Below the pieces are notes generated by a model that saw only the letters and a program-made list of their open reading frames with translations, made no database searches and was not told the origin of the DNA. A DNA stretch of 64,000 nt from NCBI GenBank assembly GCA_024233835.1, contig JACKPC010000006.1, positions 124,001 to 188,000 of the forward strand, written 5' to 3'. This DNA is from Leptospiraceae bacterium (GTDB lineage: Bacteria > Spirochaetota > Leptospiria > Leptospirales > Leptospiraceae). This document shows, piece after piece, positions 8,189 through 15,881 of this stretch (its first letter is position 1; every line of letters starts with the position of its first letter). Position numbers and translations under genes: made by a program.

Positions 8189-8674
8189 ATGGATTCCTTT
8201 ATGCAAGAAGAACAAAGTTTTTTAAGCCTACTACAACAACTTCCATTACCTGCACAAAGAGAAGTTTATCATGCTTCAGAACTTGCCTATTACCAGGCCG
8301 TTTATGCCAACTTTACCGTCCTTCTCCATGATTTTCAAACAGAGAATCTCTCTGATACAGAAAAGGAAAATCTAAACCTTGATTACGAACAGATAGAAGT
8401 TTATTTTTCTGAAATCGAAGAAAAGGAACAAAAAAGAATCTTAAACCTTATTCGATTTTTGCAGATTAAATATTCTGAAAACTCCACTCAGGATAAACAT
8501 TTCCGAACTTATTGCGAGAAAAATGGAAAATCATCTCTGTCAAGAAGTGACAGGAGTGAATTAAAAAAACGAATCGAAGAAATTACAAAGAATCCTGAGA
8601 TTGGTGTTTCCTGGGAAAAGGTTTTAGAAAATCTGGAGGCAAAGATTGGAAGAAAAATACAAATTTCACCCTAA
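8189..8674 (+). CDS. Antitoxin-like protein, copy 2
   Basis: 161 residues with the standard N-terminus MDSFMQEEQSFLSLLQQLPL. It differs from copy 1 by scattered substitutions (for example ENLNLDYEQ for ESTGIDYEQ). The helical C-terminus ends WEKVLENLEAKIGRKIQISP. Promoter spacing supports ATG 8189 and a leaderless transcript. The last 29 bases overlap the frame of a toxin stump. The downstream sequence to 8824 is duplicated at 18218-18367. Confidence 0.68.
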   Translation: MDSFMQEEQSFLSLLQQLPLPAQREVYHASELAYYQAVYANFTVLLHDFQTENLSDTEKENLNLDYEQIEVYFSEIEEKEQKRILNLIRFLQIKYSENSTQDKHFRTYCEKNGKSSLSRSDRSELKKRIEEITKNPEIGVSWEKVLENLEAKIGRKIQISP

Positions 8675-8711
8675 AGCAAAAAAAGATAGAGTGAAAGATG
8701 TAAAAGAATAA
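8646..8711 (+). pseudogene. In-frame deleted ParE-type toxin stump, copy 2
   Basis: Same structure as the stump at 6264: TTG start overlapping the antitoxin-like gene, toxin N-terminus to HPKA, direct jump to DRVKDVKE, stop. It is 21 codons long with the frame kept. Confidence 0.75.
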
Positions 8712-8824
8712 TCAAATCACCTCTACTAAAGAATGCAGAACCATTCTTAATTCTGCATTCTTAATTCTAAATTCCAAATTTTGCCTAAGCAATATTTGGA
8801 TCACTTGTAGTGAGCGAAATCGAA

Positions 8825-11173
8825 CTACGGCCCGGAGACACAACGAACAGAGGTGCTAGCGGCCTTACCCCAGTATTGGAAACCGCCACTATCGAAACGG
8901 ACGGAAAACACTTGCGCTGTATTAGACGGGATGGTAGTAGAAGTCCAATAATAGTAATCAACTGTAGCTGGAAAATTATTATTAATAGGAAATCCACTTG
9001 TTTTAATCGTATCCACAAGAGATTTTTGTTCATTTATACTCGGCAAACGCCATGTTTTCCCCGCTAAACTTAGTCCGCTACAATACGTGATTGCATTTGC
9101 CCACGTTGCACTAGTTGCCGTTCCAGAACAATTCGTTGCACCCTGTCCCTGGCTACACTTCTGCCAGATAAGGCCTGTCGCATTGTCTTTAACTGTACCA
9201 TCACCATTATCATTGAAGTTGCTACTATATTCTTTAGACGGTCCTCCGGAAACACAACGTACATAACCGTTATTGGTCTTATCGGCGACGTCGCTATAGC
9301 CAACACTGAAATCGACTTGCCACGCATGCGCTGTATAAACCGCCCTGGTAGTGGAACTCCAATAACTGCTAACAACTGTAGCTGGAAAATTAGTATCAAT
9401 GGCTGGACTTGCCTTTCCATGATCCTGCAGGGCTTCCAAATCCTGTTTTGTTGGAAGTCTCCAAGTAATACTTGCTAAACTGAGTCCACTACAATAATTT
9501 CCAGCATCCGTCCAATTAGCTGCTGTCGCGGTCCCTGAACAAGTCCCATCATTGTTTTGTCCTCGGCTACATTTCTGCCAAACCAGACCTGTGGCAGTGT
9601 CTGTGACAGTTCCATTTCCATTGTCTGAATAGCCTCTGGCTACTCCATTTTGAGAAGCACCGTCATCATTAGCCGCATAACTCGTTGTTTGTCCCGTTTT
9701 CAAAGGAAGATAGCTAAAAACTCCGCTGGCTACAGCACTATCTGTCATTCCCGACTTTTTAGCAATTGCATTAACGGTTTTTCCTGCCAGGCTCCAAATA
9801 TGAATCGGAGTGGTATATAATGTTGAACTCGCAGTCGGTGTGGTTCCATCTGTCGTGTAATAAATACTGGCTCCGGTCGTTGCTGTTGAAATTGTTATAT
9901 TTTGTGCTGTACTATAATGTCCGGCATTCGGACTAAATGTTGGTGTCTCTACTGCACCAGAAATAGCCGTTCCTGAAGTAAAACTCCAGGTATAATTACT
10001 TGCTAAAGCATTACCCGCCGCATCCTTGATAGCTGTTGTCAGGATAACTGTATAGGTCGTATTTCCCGTCAAATTGCTATCGGGGTTCAAAGTAGCCACA
10101 GTACCATTTAAACTTACCGCAGCAGGAATAATGGTGGCTCCCTGTTTCAGAACAAAACTTGTAGCCGTAACAGAAGAACTCAAAAGTGTCTCGGAAAACG
10201 TGGCTGTAATATTAGCATCAATTCCTATTCCGGTAGATCCGTCCGTCGGATACACGGATGACACGGTGGGTGGAGTTGTATCTGTCGTGGGTGTCGTGGT
10301 TCCTGATGAAGCAATTTTAAAACCGGTGCTTTGCACATAGTCGGCTCCCATAGCTACATTCGAGGCATCCTTCACCGTACTCTTGATTTTTACTTTGTAA
10401 GTGGCACCTTCCGTCAGGTTACTGGCCGGTTGAAAAACATAATCCACGTTATTACTGCCTATCGTTATCGAACCCTTCGCTTGCACGCAGGTAGCAAAAT
10501 CATCAGAAGATACCAGAAAGGTTCCCGTGGCACAGGAAGTATCCGTTGTGTTGGCAGTGATACTACTCGGTTCCATGGCTTCACTGAAGGTTACTGTAAT
10601 CGAAGTATTTGCAGATACATCCACAGCACCGTTAGCCGGGTATACTGCACTCACTTTGGGAGCTGTTGTATCCGCAACCGCACCCGTTGTCCAGCCATCT
10701 ACAGAGGTTCTAGAAGTTAAAAAAGGTTTTCCTTCCAGGTCTTTCGCATCGGTGGTAATCCTTGCCTTATATTTCGTATTCGCTGCAAGGCTCGTAGCCG
10801 GGGTCAGGGTAAAGGTTTTGTTCTCATTGGAAGCCAGGGGTTGAGTGGCTGCTTTCACACAGGTGGCGAAATCATCGCTCGATACCTGAATACTCCCACT
10901 GCATTTTGTGTCATCTATATTCGTGGTAATCGTTTTTACATCCATAGGTTCACTGAATGTAACCGTTCCCACTACATTTAGCGAGACATTCGTGTCCCCG
11001 TCTCTCGGTGTATAAGTGACAGCAAATGGACGACCTGCATTGGCTGCTGCATCATTGGATGCCTGAATCGCTCCAAGGGCAAGTGCCGTTTCTTTCGAAT
11101 CATCCTTCTTTTTCTTGTTACAACTCACAAGTATTGTGAGCAACAATAAGGTTATTACTGTTAGTTTCTTCAT
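8825..11173 (-). CDS. Lipoprotein with bacterial Ig-like repeats and two DUF1566 domains
   Basis: 782-residue surface-type lipoprotein. The lipobox LVSC places the lipidated Cys at residue 18, followed by a Lys/Asp-rich tether. Three Ig-like Big_5 domains (about 50-160, 170-285, 300-400) show repeated YPxxGxxxVSxxxxITxTFSE patterns. A chitobiase-type Fn3-like domain (about 405-490) contains ASIYYTTDGTTPT. Two DUF1566/Lcl C-terminal-type domains follow (about 510-645 and 650-782), each with ATGLxWQKC, TWRLPT/S, YWSSTT or YWTSTT, and an RCVSG end. Cysteines in these domains probably pair. Such proteins are usually outer-surface adhesin-like factors. The second copy at 18368-20774 shares the N-terminal region almost exactly but has different DUF1566 sequences. 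Confidence 0.85.
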   Translation of the reverse strand: MKKLTVITLLLLTILVSCNKKKKDDSKETALALGAIQASNDAAANAGRPFAVTYTPRDGDTNVSLNVVGTVTFSEPMDVKTITTNIDDTKCSGSIQVSSDDFATCVKAATQPLASNENKTFTLTPATSLAANTKYKARITTDAKDLEGKPFLTSRTSVDGWTTGAVADTTAPKVSAVYPANGAVDVSANTSITVTFSEAMEPSSITANTTDTSCATGTFLVSSDDFATCVQAKGSITIGSNNVDYVFQPASNLTEGATYKVKIKSTVKDASNVAMGADYVQSTGFKIASSGTTTPTTDTTPPTVSSVYPTDGSTGIGIDANITATFSETLLSSSVTATSFVLKQGATIIPAAVSLNGTVATLNPDSNLTGNTTYTVILTTAIKDAAGNALASNYTWSFTSGTAISGAVETPTFSPNAGHYSTAQNITISTATTGASIYYTTDGTTPTASSTLYTTPIHIWSLAGKTVNAIAKKSGMTDSAVASGVFSYLPLKTGQTTSYAANDDGASQNGVARGYSDNGNGTVTDTATGLVWQKCSRGQNNDGTCSGTATAANWTDAGNYCSGLSLASITWRLPTKQDLEALQDHGKASPAIDTNFPATVVSSYWSSTTRAVYTAHAWQVDFSVGYSDVADKTNNGYVRCVSGGPSKEYSSNFNDNGDGTVKDNATGLIWQKCSQGQGATNCSGTATSATWANAITYCSGLSLAGKTWRLPSINEQKSLVDTIKTSGFPINNNFPATVDYYYWTSTTIPSNTAQVFSVRFDSGGFQYWGKAASTSVRCVSGP

Positions 11174-11351
11174 GCTAAAATCCTTCTGATAAATGGAAAA
11201 TGGAAAATGGAAAATTTCACCATATACATACTCTCTCCATCTCCCGGATTAAGCGAGTGAAAATTTAGGAGATTTAAAAGTCAAATTATTTTTGTTTTTT
11301 TTTATTTTTTTAATAATAAGATCTTTATTCCCCGGAATAACTAAAAGAGTC

Positions 11352-11381
11352 CTTGACATATTTTTAGATATTCTCTATTTT
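11352..11381 (+). promoter_or_regulatory. Promoter retained in front of a miniature Uma2 gene
   Basis: TTGACA, 17-bp spacer TATTTTTAGATATTCTC, TATTTT, then nine bases to ATG 11391. It is close to consensus and matches the promoter of the full-length gene at 20978. Confidence 0.6.
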
Positions 11382-11478
11382 CTTTGTCCAATGCAGACAT
11401 CTATTGCTCTTGAATCACCTGAATTACACATTGACTTTGCTACTATTTCATAAGAAGCAAGGGGTTTTTAAGGAGTAT
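11366..11478. repeat. 113-bp direct repeat, left copy, flanking a toxin-antitoxin pair
   Basis: Runs from AGATATTCTC to AGGAGTAT and is almost identical to 12416-12528. Both copies contain the same internally deleted Uma2-type gene. The DUF3368/UPF0175 pair lies between them. Confidence 0.85.
11391..11453 (+). pseudogene. Miniature (internally deleted) copy of the 20978 Uma2-type gene
   Basis: The first eleven codons and the last part of the 20978 gene are joined directly: MQTSIALESPE then LHIDFATIS and stop. The junction falls at a CCTGAA present at both ends of the deleted stretch in the full gene, which suggests deletion between short direct repeats. A small change near the end brings an early stop, so this copy is shorter than its sister at 12441. 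Confidence 0.7.
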
Positions 11479-11539
11479 CTTCCGAAATTATACTTGACTC
11501 TTATTTCCTACATCCGCTTATCTCTGGTTTCTTACATCT

Positions 11540-12025
11540 TTACTTTTCACCGGCTAAAATTAATACTTTATCATACAAACTTTCATGAACCCAGAAATTA
11601 TTATTAATTAATATATCCAGCTCTGGCTTTATAGTAGTAACAAGAGATTTAGTTTTCGCTTCTAACAATATACCCATTAACCCGATAACATTTAGTCCTG
11701 AATTTTTAGCTGCCATTCGCCCTTTCGTTTCATCTATCAATATCAAACCAGATTTTAGTTCCTGAGCAAGAGCAATAGCTTGCGACTCCCCTTCATCCAA
11801 TTCTTTTCTTAATTTTTTATAAAAAGCTGAATTAGGATTATCTTTAATAATAATTGCTTTAGAATTTAGAAATGCTGTAAGCCTCTTTCTACGCTCTTTA
11901 ATTTTGAGTAATTCATTTTTTACAGCTACCGGTATAAATACTTGATGATATAGTTCTTCCAGTAATATTTCTTTTTCTATTATCAGAAGCCCACTAATCG
12001 GAGAAGTGTCACTGACTACTATCAA
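11540..12025 (-). CDS. PIN-domain toxin, DUF3368 family
   Basis: 161 residues. It begins IVVSDTSPISGL, the DUF3368/PIN motif with the first catalytic Asp at residue 5. ELDEGESQAIALAQEL carries the second acidic cluster and LILIDETKGRMAAKNSGLNV the third, followed by GLMGILLEAK. This is the layout of VapC-like ribonuclease toxins. It lies three bases after the UPF0175 gene and is surely co-transcribed with it. It probably cleaves RNA when not bound by its antitoxin. The pair is an insert between two 113-bp direct repeats and is unrelated to the surrounding cassettes. Confidence 0.85.
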   Translation of the reverse strand: MIVVSDTSPISGLLIIEKEILLEELYHQVFIPVAVKNELLKIKERRKRLTAFLNSKAIIIKDNPNSAFYKKLRKELDEGESQAIALAQELKSGLILIDETKGRMAAKNSGLNVIGLMGILLEAKTKSLVTTIKPELDILINNNFWVHESLYDKVLILAGEK

Positions 12026-12028
12026 ATT

Positions 12029-12367
12029 TTATATCCTTTTCAACTCTTTAAGAGTTTTTACATCATCCTCAAAATCTTCCACAGAGTAATGCATTAGAAC
12101 TTTTCTTTTTCCAAGTTCTTTCTGAAAGGATAAAATATCGATTCCGGCAATTTTTGAGCAGGTCTCAAGGGTATATTTCTTTTTATCATATAAAAAAACA
12201 GCAAATTCAATTTTTAACTCTTCCCCACCTTCCTGATTTCCTAATTCAATGCTGTTGCTTACTTCCTCTAAGGGCCAAATGATAATTTCTGCTTTTATAT
12301 TTCTAAACTCTTCCGGGATTGTTATTGAATCTGGTAAGTTCGAGTATAGGATTCTTTTAGGTTCCAT
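12029..12367 (-). CDS. UPF0175-type antitoxin
   Basis: 112 residues. The C-terminal half (FAVFLYDKKKYTLETCSKIA, then GIDILSFQKELGKRKVLMHY and the DFEDDVKTLKEL tail) matches the UPF0175 helix-turn-helix pattern, whose members usually precede DUF3368 PIN toxins. The N-terminal part (LPDSITIPEEF) is the usual short beta segment. Expected role: bind and neutralise the toxin at 11540 and repress the shared promoter. Start ATG 12367. It reads leftward, and the upstream direct repeat lies just to its right. Confidence 0.82.
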   Translation of the reverse strand: MEPKRILYSNLPDSITIPEEFRNIKAEIIIWPLEEVSNSIELGNQEGGEELKIEFAVFLYDKKKYTLETCSKIAGIDILSFQKELGKRKVLMHYSVEDFEDDVKTLKELKRI

Positions 12368-12415
12368 AAGTTTTATCCTTTCTATTAGACTTAATAAAGC
12401 AGTAACAAATTGTAA

Positions 12416-12528
12416 AGATATTTTCTATTTTCTTTGTCCAATGCAGACATCTATTGCTCTTGAATTACCTGAATTACACATTGACTTTGCTACTATTTTA
12501 GAAGAAGCAAAAGGTTTTTAAGGAGTAT
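12416..12528. repeat. 113-bp direct repeat, right copy
   Basis: Near-identical partner of 11366-11478, in the same orientation. It differs mainly at the -35 region, which here reads TTGTAA, and in a few bases of the miniature gene. Confidence 0.85.
12441..12521 (+). pseudogene. Miniature in-frame deleted Uma2-type gene, 26 codons
   Basis: MQTSIALELPE is fused in frame to LHIDFATILEEAKGF and the natural stop of the 20978 gene. About 650 bases are missing, with both ends and the reading frame kept. The junction is again at CCTGAA. The -35 box is weaker than in the copy at 11391. It may be translated but lacks all active-site residues. Confidence 0.72.
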
Positions 12529-12701
12529 TTCACTAAATCCGGAGTATAGTTAAGTATAGTCCCGCTATGTGTCCGGCTGTCAAGCGTCAGATGGCTCGGC
12601 TGTACCACCTTCGGGCTTTTAAAAGAAATTGCTTTTTAAAACGGATATTCATCTAATAAAAAAAGATTGACCCTCTAAACATATAGAAGGTATTTTAGAA
12701 C
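12529..12701 (+). promoter_or_regulatory. Spacer with promoter of the antitoxin-toxin fusion
   Basis: TTGACC at 12667-12672, 18 bp, TATTTT at 12691-12696, ATG at 12702: again a leaderless layout. The left part (12540-12620) holds short GTATAG/CTATGT segments like those in the tandem repeat near 21714, and I see no gene there. Confidence 0.5.
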
Positions 12702-13469
12702 ATGGATTCCTTTATGCAAGAAGAACAAAGTTTTTTAAGCCTACTACAACAACTTCCATTACCTGCACAAAGAGAAGTTTATCATGCTTCAGAACTTGCC
12801 TATTACCAGGCCGTTTATGCCAACTTTACTGTCCTTCTCCATGATTTTCAGACAGAGAATCTCTCTGATACTGAGAAGGAAAGCACAGGTATTGACTACG
12901 AACAGATAGAAGTTTATTTTTCTGAAATAGAAGAAAAGGAACAAAAAAGAATCTTAAACCTTATTCGATTTTTACAGATTAAATATTCTGAAAACTCCAC
13001 TCAGAATAAACATTTCCGGACTTATTGCGAGAAAAATGGAAAATCATCTCTGTCAAGAAGTGACAGGAGTGAATTAAAAAAACGAATCGAAGAAATTACA
13101 AAGAATCCTGAGATTGGTGTTTCCTGGGAAAAGGTTTTAGAAAATCTGGAGGCAAGGATTGGAAAAAAATTAAAACTTCACCCTAAAGCCGAAAAGGAAT
13201 TTAATGATTCCTTTGAATGGCATGAAAACAATAGAGTTAATTCAGGAAAAGAATTTACAGATAGTGTAAATTCAAAACTAATTGATATTCGTAATAAACC
13301 GGAATCACGCTCAGCCGATGATGACGGGGTTCGATGGGCTTCCTTGAAAAACTTTCCCTATAAAATCTATTATTTCTTTCAAAACCCTATTGTATGGATA
13401 CTGGCCATCTGGCATCATGCCAGAAAACCCGGTGACTGGAAAGATAGAGTGAAAGATGTAAAAGAATAA
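12702..13469 (+). CDS. Antitoxin-like protein fused to a full ParE/RelE-type toxin
   Basis: 255 residues. Positions 1-157 are the cassette antitoxin-like protein (MDSFMQEEQ to ENLEARIG). Positions 158-255 are a complete ParE/RelE-superfamily toxin: KLKLHPKAEKEFNDSFEWHE, then SGKEFTDSVNSKLIDI, VRWASLKNFPYKIYYF, WILAIWHHARKPGDWKDR. This is the only complete toxin of its kind in the window. In sister copies the toxin frame starts at an overlapping TTG. Here one base fewer in the A-rich junction removes that start and joins the two frames. The fusion could be a self-neutralised protein or a frameshifted wreck. It is followed tail to tail by Rpn copy 2. Confidence 0.8.
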   Translation: MDSFMQEEQSFLSLLQQLPLPAQREVYHASELAYYQAVYANFTVLLHDFQTENLSDTEKESTGIDYEQIEVYFSEIEEKEQKRILNLIRFLQIKYSENSTQNKHFRTYCEKNGKSSLSRSDRSELKKRIEEITKNPEIGVSWEKVLENLEARIGKKLKLHPKAEKEFNDSFEWHENNRVNSGKEFTDSVNSKLIDIRNKPESRSADDDGVRWASLKNFPYKIYYFFQNPIVWILAIWHHARKPGDWKDRVKDVKE

Positions 13470-13494
13470 TCAAATCACAAACGCAGAACCATTT

Positions 13495-14412
13495 TTAATT
13501 CTCCAACCCTTCCCTTATCTTTTGAATCTCATCTAAAGATAGGCCTGTAACTTTCTGGATGGTCTCATTAGATAAGCCGGCCTTTATGCAATTGATAGTG
13601 GTTTCCAGTTTTTCTTCTGCTTTGCCTTCCGCTTTACCTTCTGTTCTACCTTCTGCTCTGCCTTCTATCCTTGCAGTAGAAATGACATCTTTCTCTATAG
13701 CAGAATTCATCAGGTATTTTTCATAATCCAGTCTTTCCTGTTCACTCATATTGAGTATCTTTAATTTCTCTCTGGCTTTATCTATATTTCGAGAATGAAA
13801 CTCGGTTTTGACTATATTGTTTTTCATCATATAGATCCATTCGTCTATATCTTCTTTCACTATGTCAGGATAGCGGTTTACCGAAATTATATAGTATTCT
13901 GGAAATATATTCTTTTTCTGAAATTTTATCCTTAGCTCACCGTCTACCATGGTCTCAACTTTTTCCCGTACATCCAATAGTTCATTTGTATGCATCCCGC
14001 GAATTTCGGTACTGCCATAATAGATGTAATCTGTACCCCTGCCTATATTAAAGTATTGCACACTCACGGATATGATTTTACTAATATTCGAATAGGCATC
14101 TCCCAGGCGAAAATGGTCGACTATGGTTTTCGAGACTCCAAAAAGCAATCGTTCCAAAAAGTCAGATTCCGAGTCGCTCTGCACTTCTATGATGACCTTT
14201 CTATCTTTACTATCCCTGATAAGTACATCCACCCTGTTATATTTTTGTGAGGCATTCTGCTGGTTACTCTCACTTTCTAATACTTCAAGGACTGTCACTT
14301 CTTCTTTTAATAAGGCGGAAAGAAAACCCTCGATTATATCGAAGTTTGCCTTATCTCTTAGCATGGTTTTGATTACCCAATCAAATCGAATCAATAGGTC
14401 TTTGTTTTTCAT
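13495..14412 (-). CDS. Rpn-family nuclease/transposase-like protein, copy 2
   Basis: 305 residues, the same protein as the 6365 copy through the nuclease core (Asp62, Glu76-x-Gln78). Differences are confined to the repeat tract, which here has an AEGR and a TEG variant before two AEGK units, and to the last residues (EIQKIREGLEN). It diverges from the frameshifted Uma2 copy at 14581 and converges on the antitoxin-toxin fusion with 25 bp between stops. Confidence 0.88.
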   Translation of the reverse strand: MKNKDLLIRFDWVIKTMLRDKANFDIIEGFLSALLKEEVTVLEVLESESNQQNASQKYNRVDVLIRDSKDRKVIIEVQSDSESDFLERLLFGVSKTIVDHFRLGDAYSNISKIISVSVQYFNIGRGTDYIYYGSTEIRGMHTNELLDVREKVETMVDGELRIKFQKKNIFPEYYIISVNRYPDIVKEDIDEWIYMMKNNIVKTEFHSRNIDKAREKLKILNMSEQERLDYEKYLMNSAIEKDVISTARIEGRAEGRTEGKAEGKAEEKLETTINCIKAGLSNETIQKVTGLSLDEIQKIREGLEN

Positions 14413-14580
14413 AGGAACTGCCTCAAATTCAAGTCTCTATACAGGAAATCCGGATTGTCAAGAATAAAATATAGGCGAAAGCGAATCTACGGAGACTCAC
14501 CTACCTGTATAAAAATTTAGTTCTTTCAGGAAAATATCCTTGACTCTTACTTTCACAAACTGCAATCTTAACATCTGCTT
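14413..14580. promoter_or_regulatory. Divergent promoter region, copy 2
   Basis: Same 168-bp sequence as 7283-7450, including the TATACAGG/CCTGTATA inverted pair and the TTGACT and TTGACA boxes. Confidence 0.45.
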
Positions 14581-15250
14581 ATGATGGACGAAACGATATA
14601 CCACGAACTACTAAAAACCGGCCTTGCCAGAAGACCTCGGAGCCATGCACTTTAAGATTATTGACGAACAGGTTCTCTTTCAAGATGAAAAAGGAGATTT
14701 TGTCATTACCTGCATTTCATCGGATAAGGAATACAATGAGCATCATTTTGAGCTATTGCCGGAAATGGCACCGTATCAGCTTATTGAAGGAAGGATAATT
14801 TTTATGTATTCACCAAGTTTTAGACATCAACAGGTTTCCATGAACCTTTCTTACCTTATTAAAAATTTTCTTATGGAAAATCCTATTGGTGAAGTAGTCA
14901 CTGCTCCTCTTGATGTTCGTCTGGATGAGAAGAACGTGGTGCAACCTGATATTCTTTTTGTTTCTATCCGTCGCAGTAATATCATTGAGAGAAAAATTAT
15001 GGGAGCACCGGACTTTATCATTGAAATCCTTTCTCCGGGTAATGCCAACTATGATAAAAAAACCAAGTTAGGTTTATATGGTCGCTTTCTTGTACAGGAA
15101 TACTGGATTGTTCACCCCGAAGAAGAGTGGATAGAAGTCTATCATAACAAAGCCGGTATCATGTGGAAACAACAGACAGCAAAGATAGGGGATATGATTG
15201 TAAGTAAAGCTATCGAAGGTTTTCAGCTGAATGTGGAAAAGGTGTTTTGA
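14581..15250 (+). pseudogene. Uma2-family gene, copy 2, N-terminal frameshift
   Basis: The start context and first codons match copy 1, but the A run in CTAAAAACCGG has five A where copy 1 has four. The frame from ATG 14581 therefore ends after about two dozen codons. The main frame continues from TTG 14624 (LPEDLGAMHF) to the normal end and keeps Asp, Glu, Asp and Lys of the nuclease core (QPDILFVS, DFIIEILSPGNANYDKKTKL). A 208-residue protein from TTG 14624 is possible, though I see no clear Shine-Dalgarno sequence. Central residues differ from copy 1 (MYSPSFRHQQVSMNLSYLIK). The end is GFQLNVEKVF. Confidence 0.75.
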
Positions 15251-15286
15251 ATATTTTTAAAAGGATATTCATCTAATAAAAAAAGA

Positions 15287-15316
15287 TTGACCCTCTAAAC
15301 ATACAGAATGTATTTT
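15287..15316 (+). promoter_or_regulatory. Promoter of antitoxin-like copy 3
   Basis: TTGACC, 18 bp, TATTTT. ATG at 15322 follows five bases after the -10 box, predicting a leaderless mRNA. Confidence 0.6.
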
Positions 15317-15321
15317 AGAAT

Positions 15322-15810
15322 ATGGATTTATTTATGCAAGAAGAACAAAGTTTTTTAAGCCTACTACAACAACTTCCATTACCTGCACAAAGAGAAGTTT
15401 ATCATGCTTCAGAACTTGCCTATTACCAGGCCGTTTATACCAACTTTACCGTCCTTCTCCATGATTTTCAAACAGAGAATCTCTCTGATACTGAAAAGGA
15501 AAATACAAACCTTGATTACGAACAGATAGAAGTTTATTTTTCTGAAATCGAAGAAAAGGAACAAAAAAGGATCTTAAACCTTATTCGATTTTTGCAGATT
15601 AAATATTCTGAGAACTCCACTCAGGATAAACAATTCCGGACTTATTGCGAAAAAAATGGAAAATCATCTCTGTCAAGAAGTGACAGGAGTGAATTAAAAA
15701 AACGAATCGAAGAAATTACAAAGAATCCTGAGATTGGTGTTTCCGGTGGTGCTGATGTTATAAAAGAAATAGAGGTAATGCTTGGAAGAAAAATACAAAT
15801 TTCACCCTAA
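15322..15810 (+). CDS. Antitoxin-like protein, copy 3
   Basis: 162 residues. The N-terminus is MDLFMQEEQSFLSLLQQLPL and the body matches the other copies. The tail differs: after NPEIGVS it reads GGADVIKEIEVMLGRKIQISP instead of WEKVLENLEARIG, so the toxin-facing C-terminus has been replaced or diverged. The 3' end overlaps a shorter toxin remnant. It converges on Rpn copy 3. Confidence 0.66.
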   Translation: MDLFMQEEQSFLSLLQQLPLPAQREVYHASELAYYQAVYTNFTVLLHDFQTENLSDTEKENTNLDYEQIEVYFSEIEEKEQKRILNLIRFLQIKYSENSTQDKQFRTYCEKNGKSSLSRSDRSELKKRIEEITKNPEIGVSGGADVIKEIEVMLGRKIQISP

Positions 15811-15829
15811 GGCAGAAAAGATAGAGTGA
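15782..15829 (+). pseudogene. Toxin stump, copy 3, deletion out of frame
   Basis: TTG 15782 starts the toxin N-terminus (to HPKAEK), but the deletion junction here (GCAGAAAAGATAGAG) leaves the frame, which stops at TGA after 15 codons. The final toxin codons are still present as DNA. This copy differs from the in-frame stumps at 6264, 8646 and 18189. Confidence 0.65.
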
Positions 15830-15881
15830 AAGATGTAAAAGAATAATCAAATCATCTCTGTCAAAGAATGCAGAACCATTC

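Noticed and set aside
10074..10844. Frames antisense to the DUF1566 lipoprotein
   Set aside because: The minus-strand frame shows signal peptide, Ig-like and DUF1566 motifs; the antisense frames show none and repeat only with the duplication.
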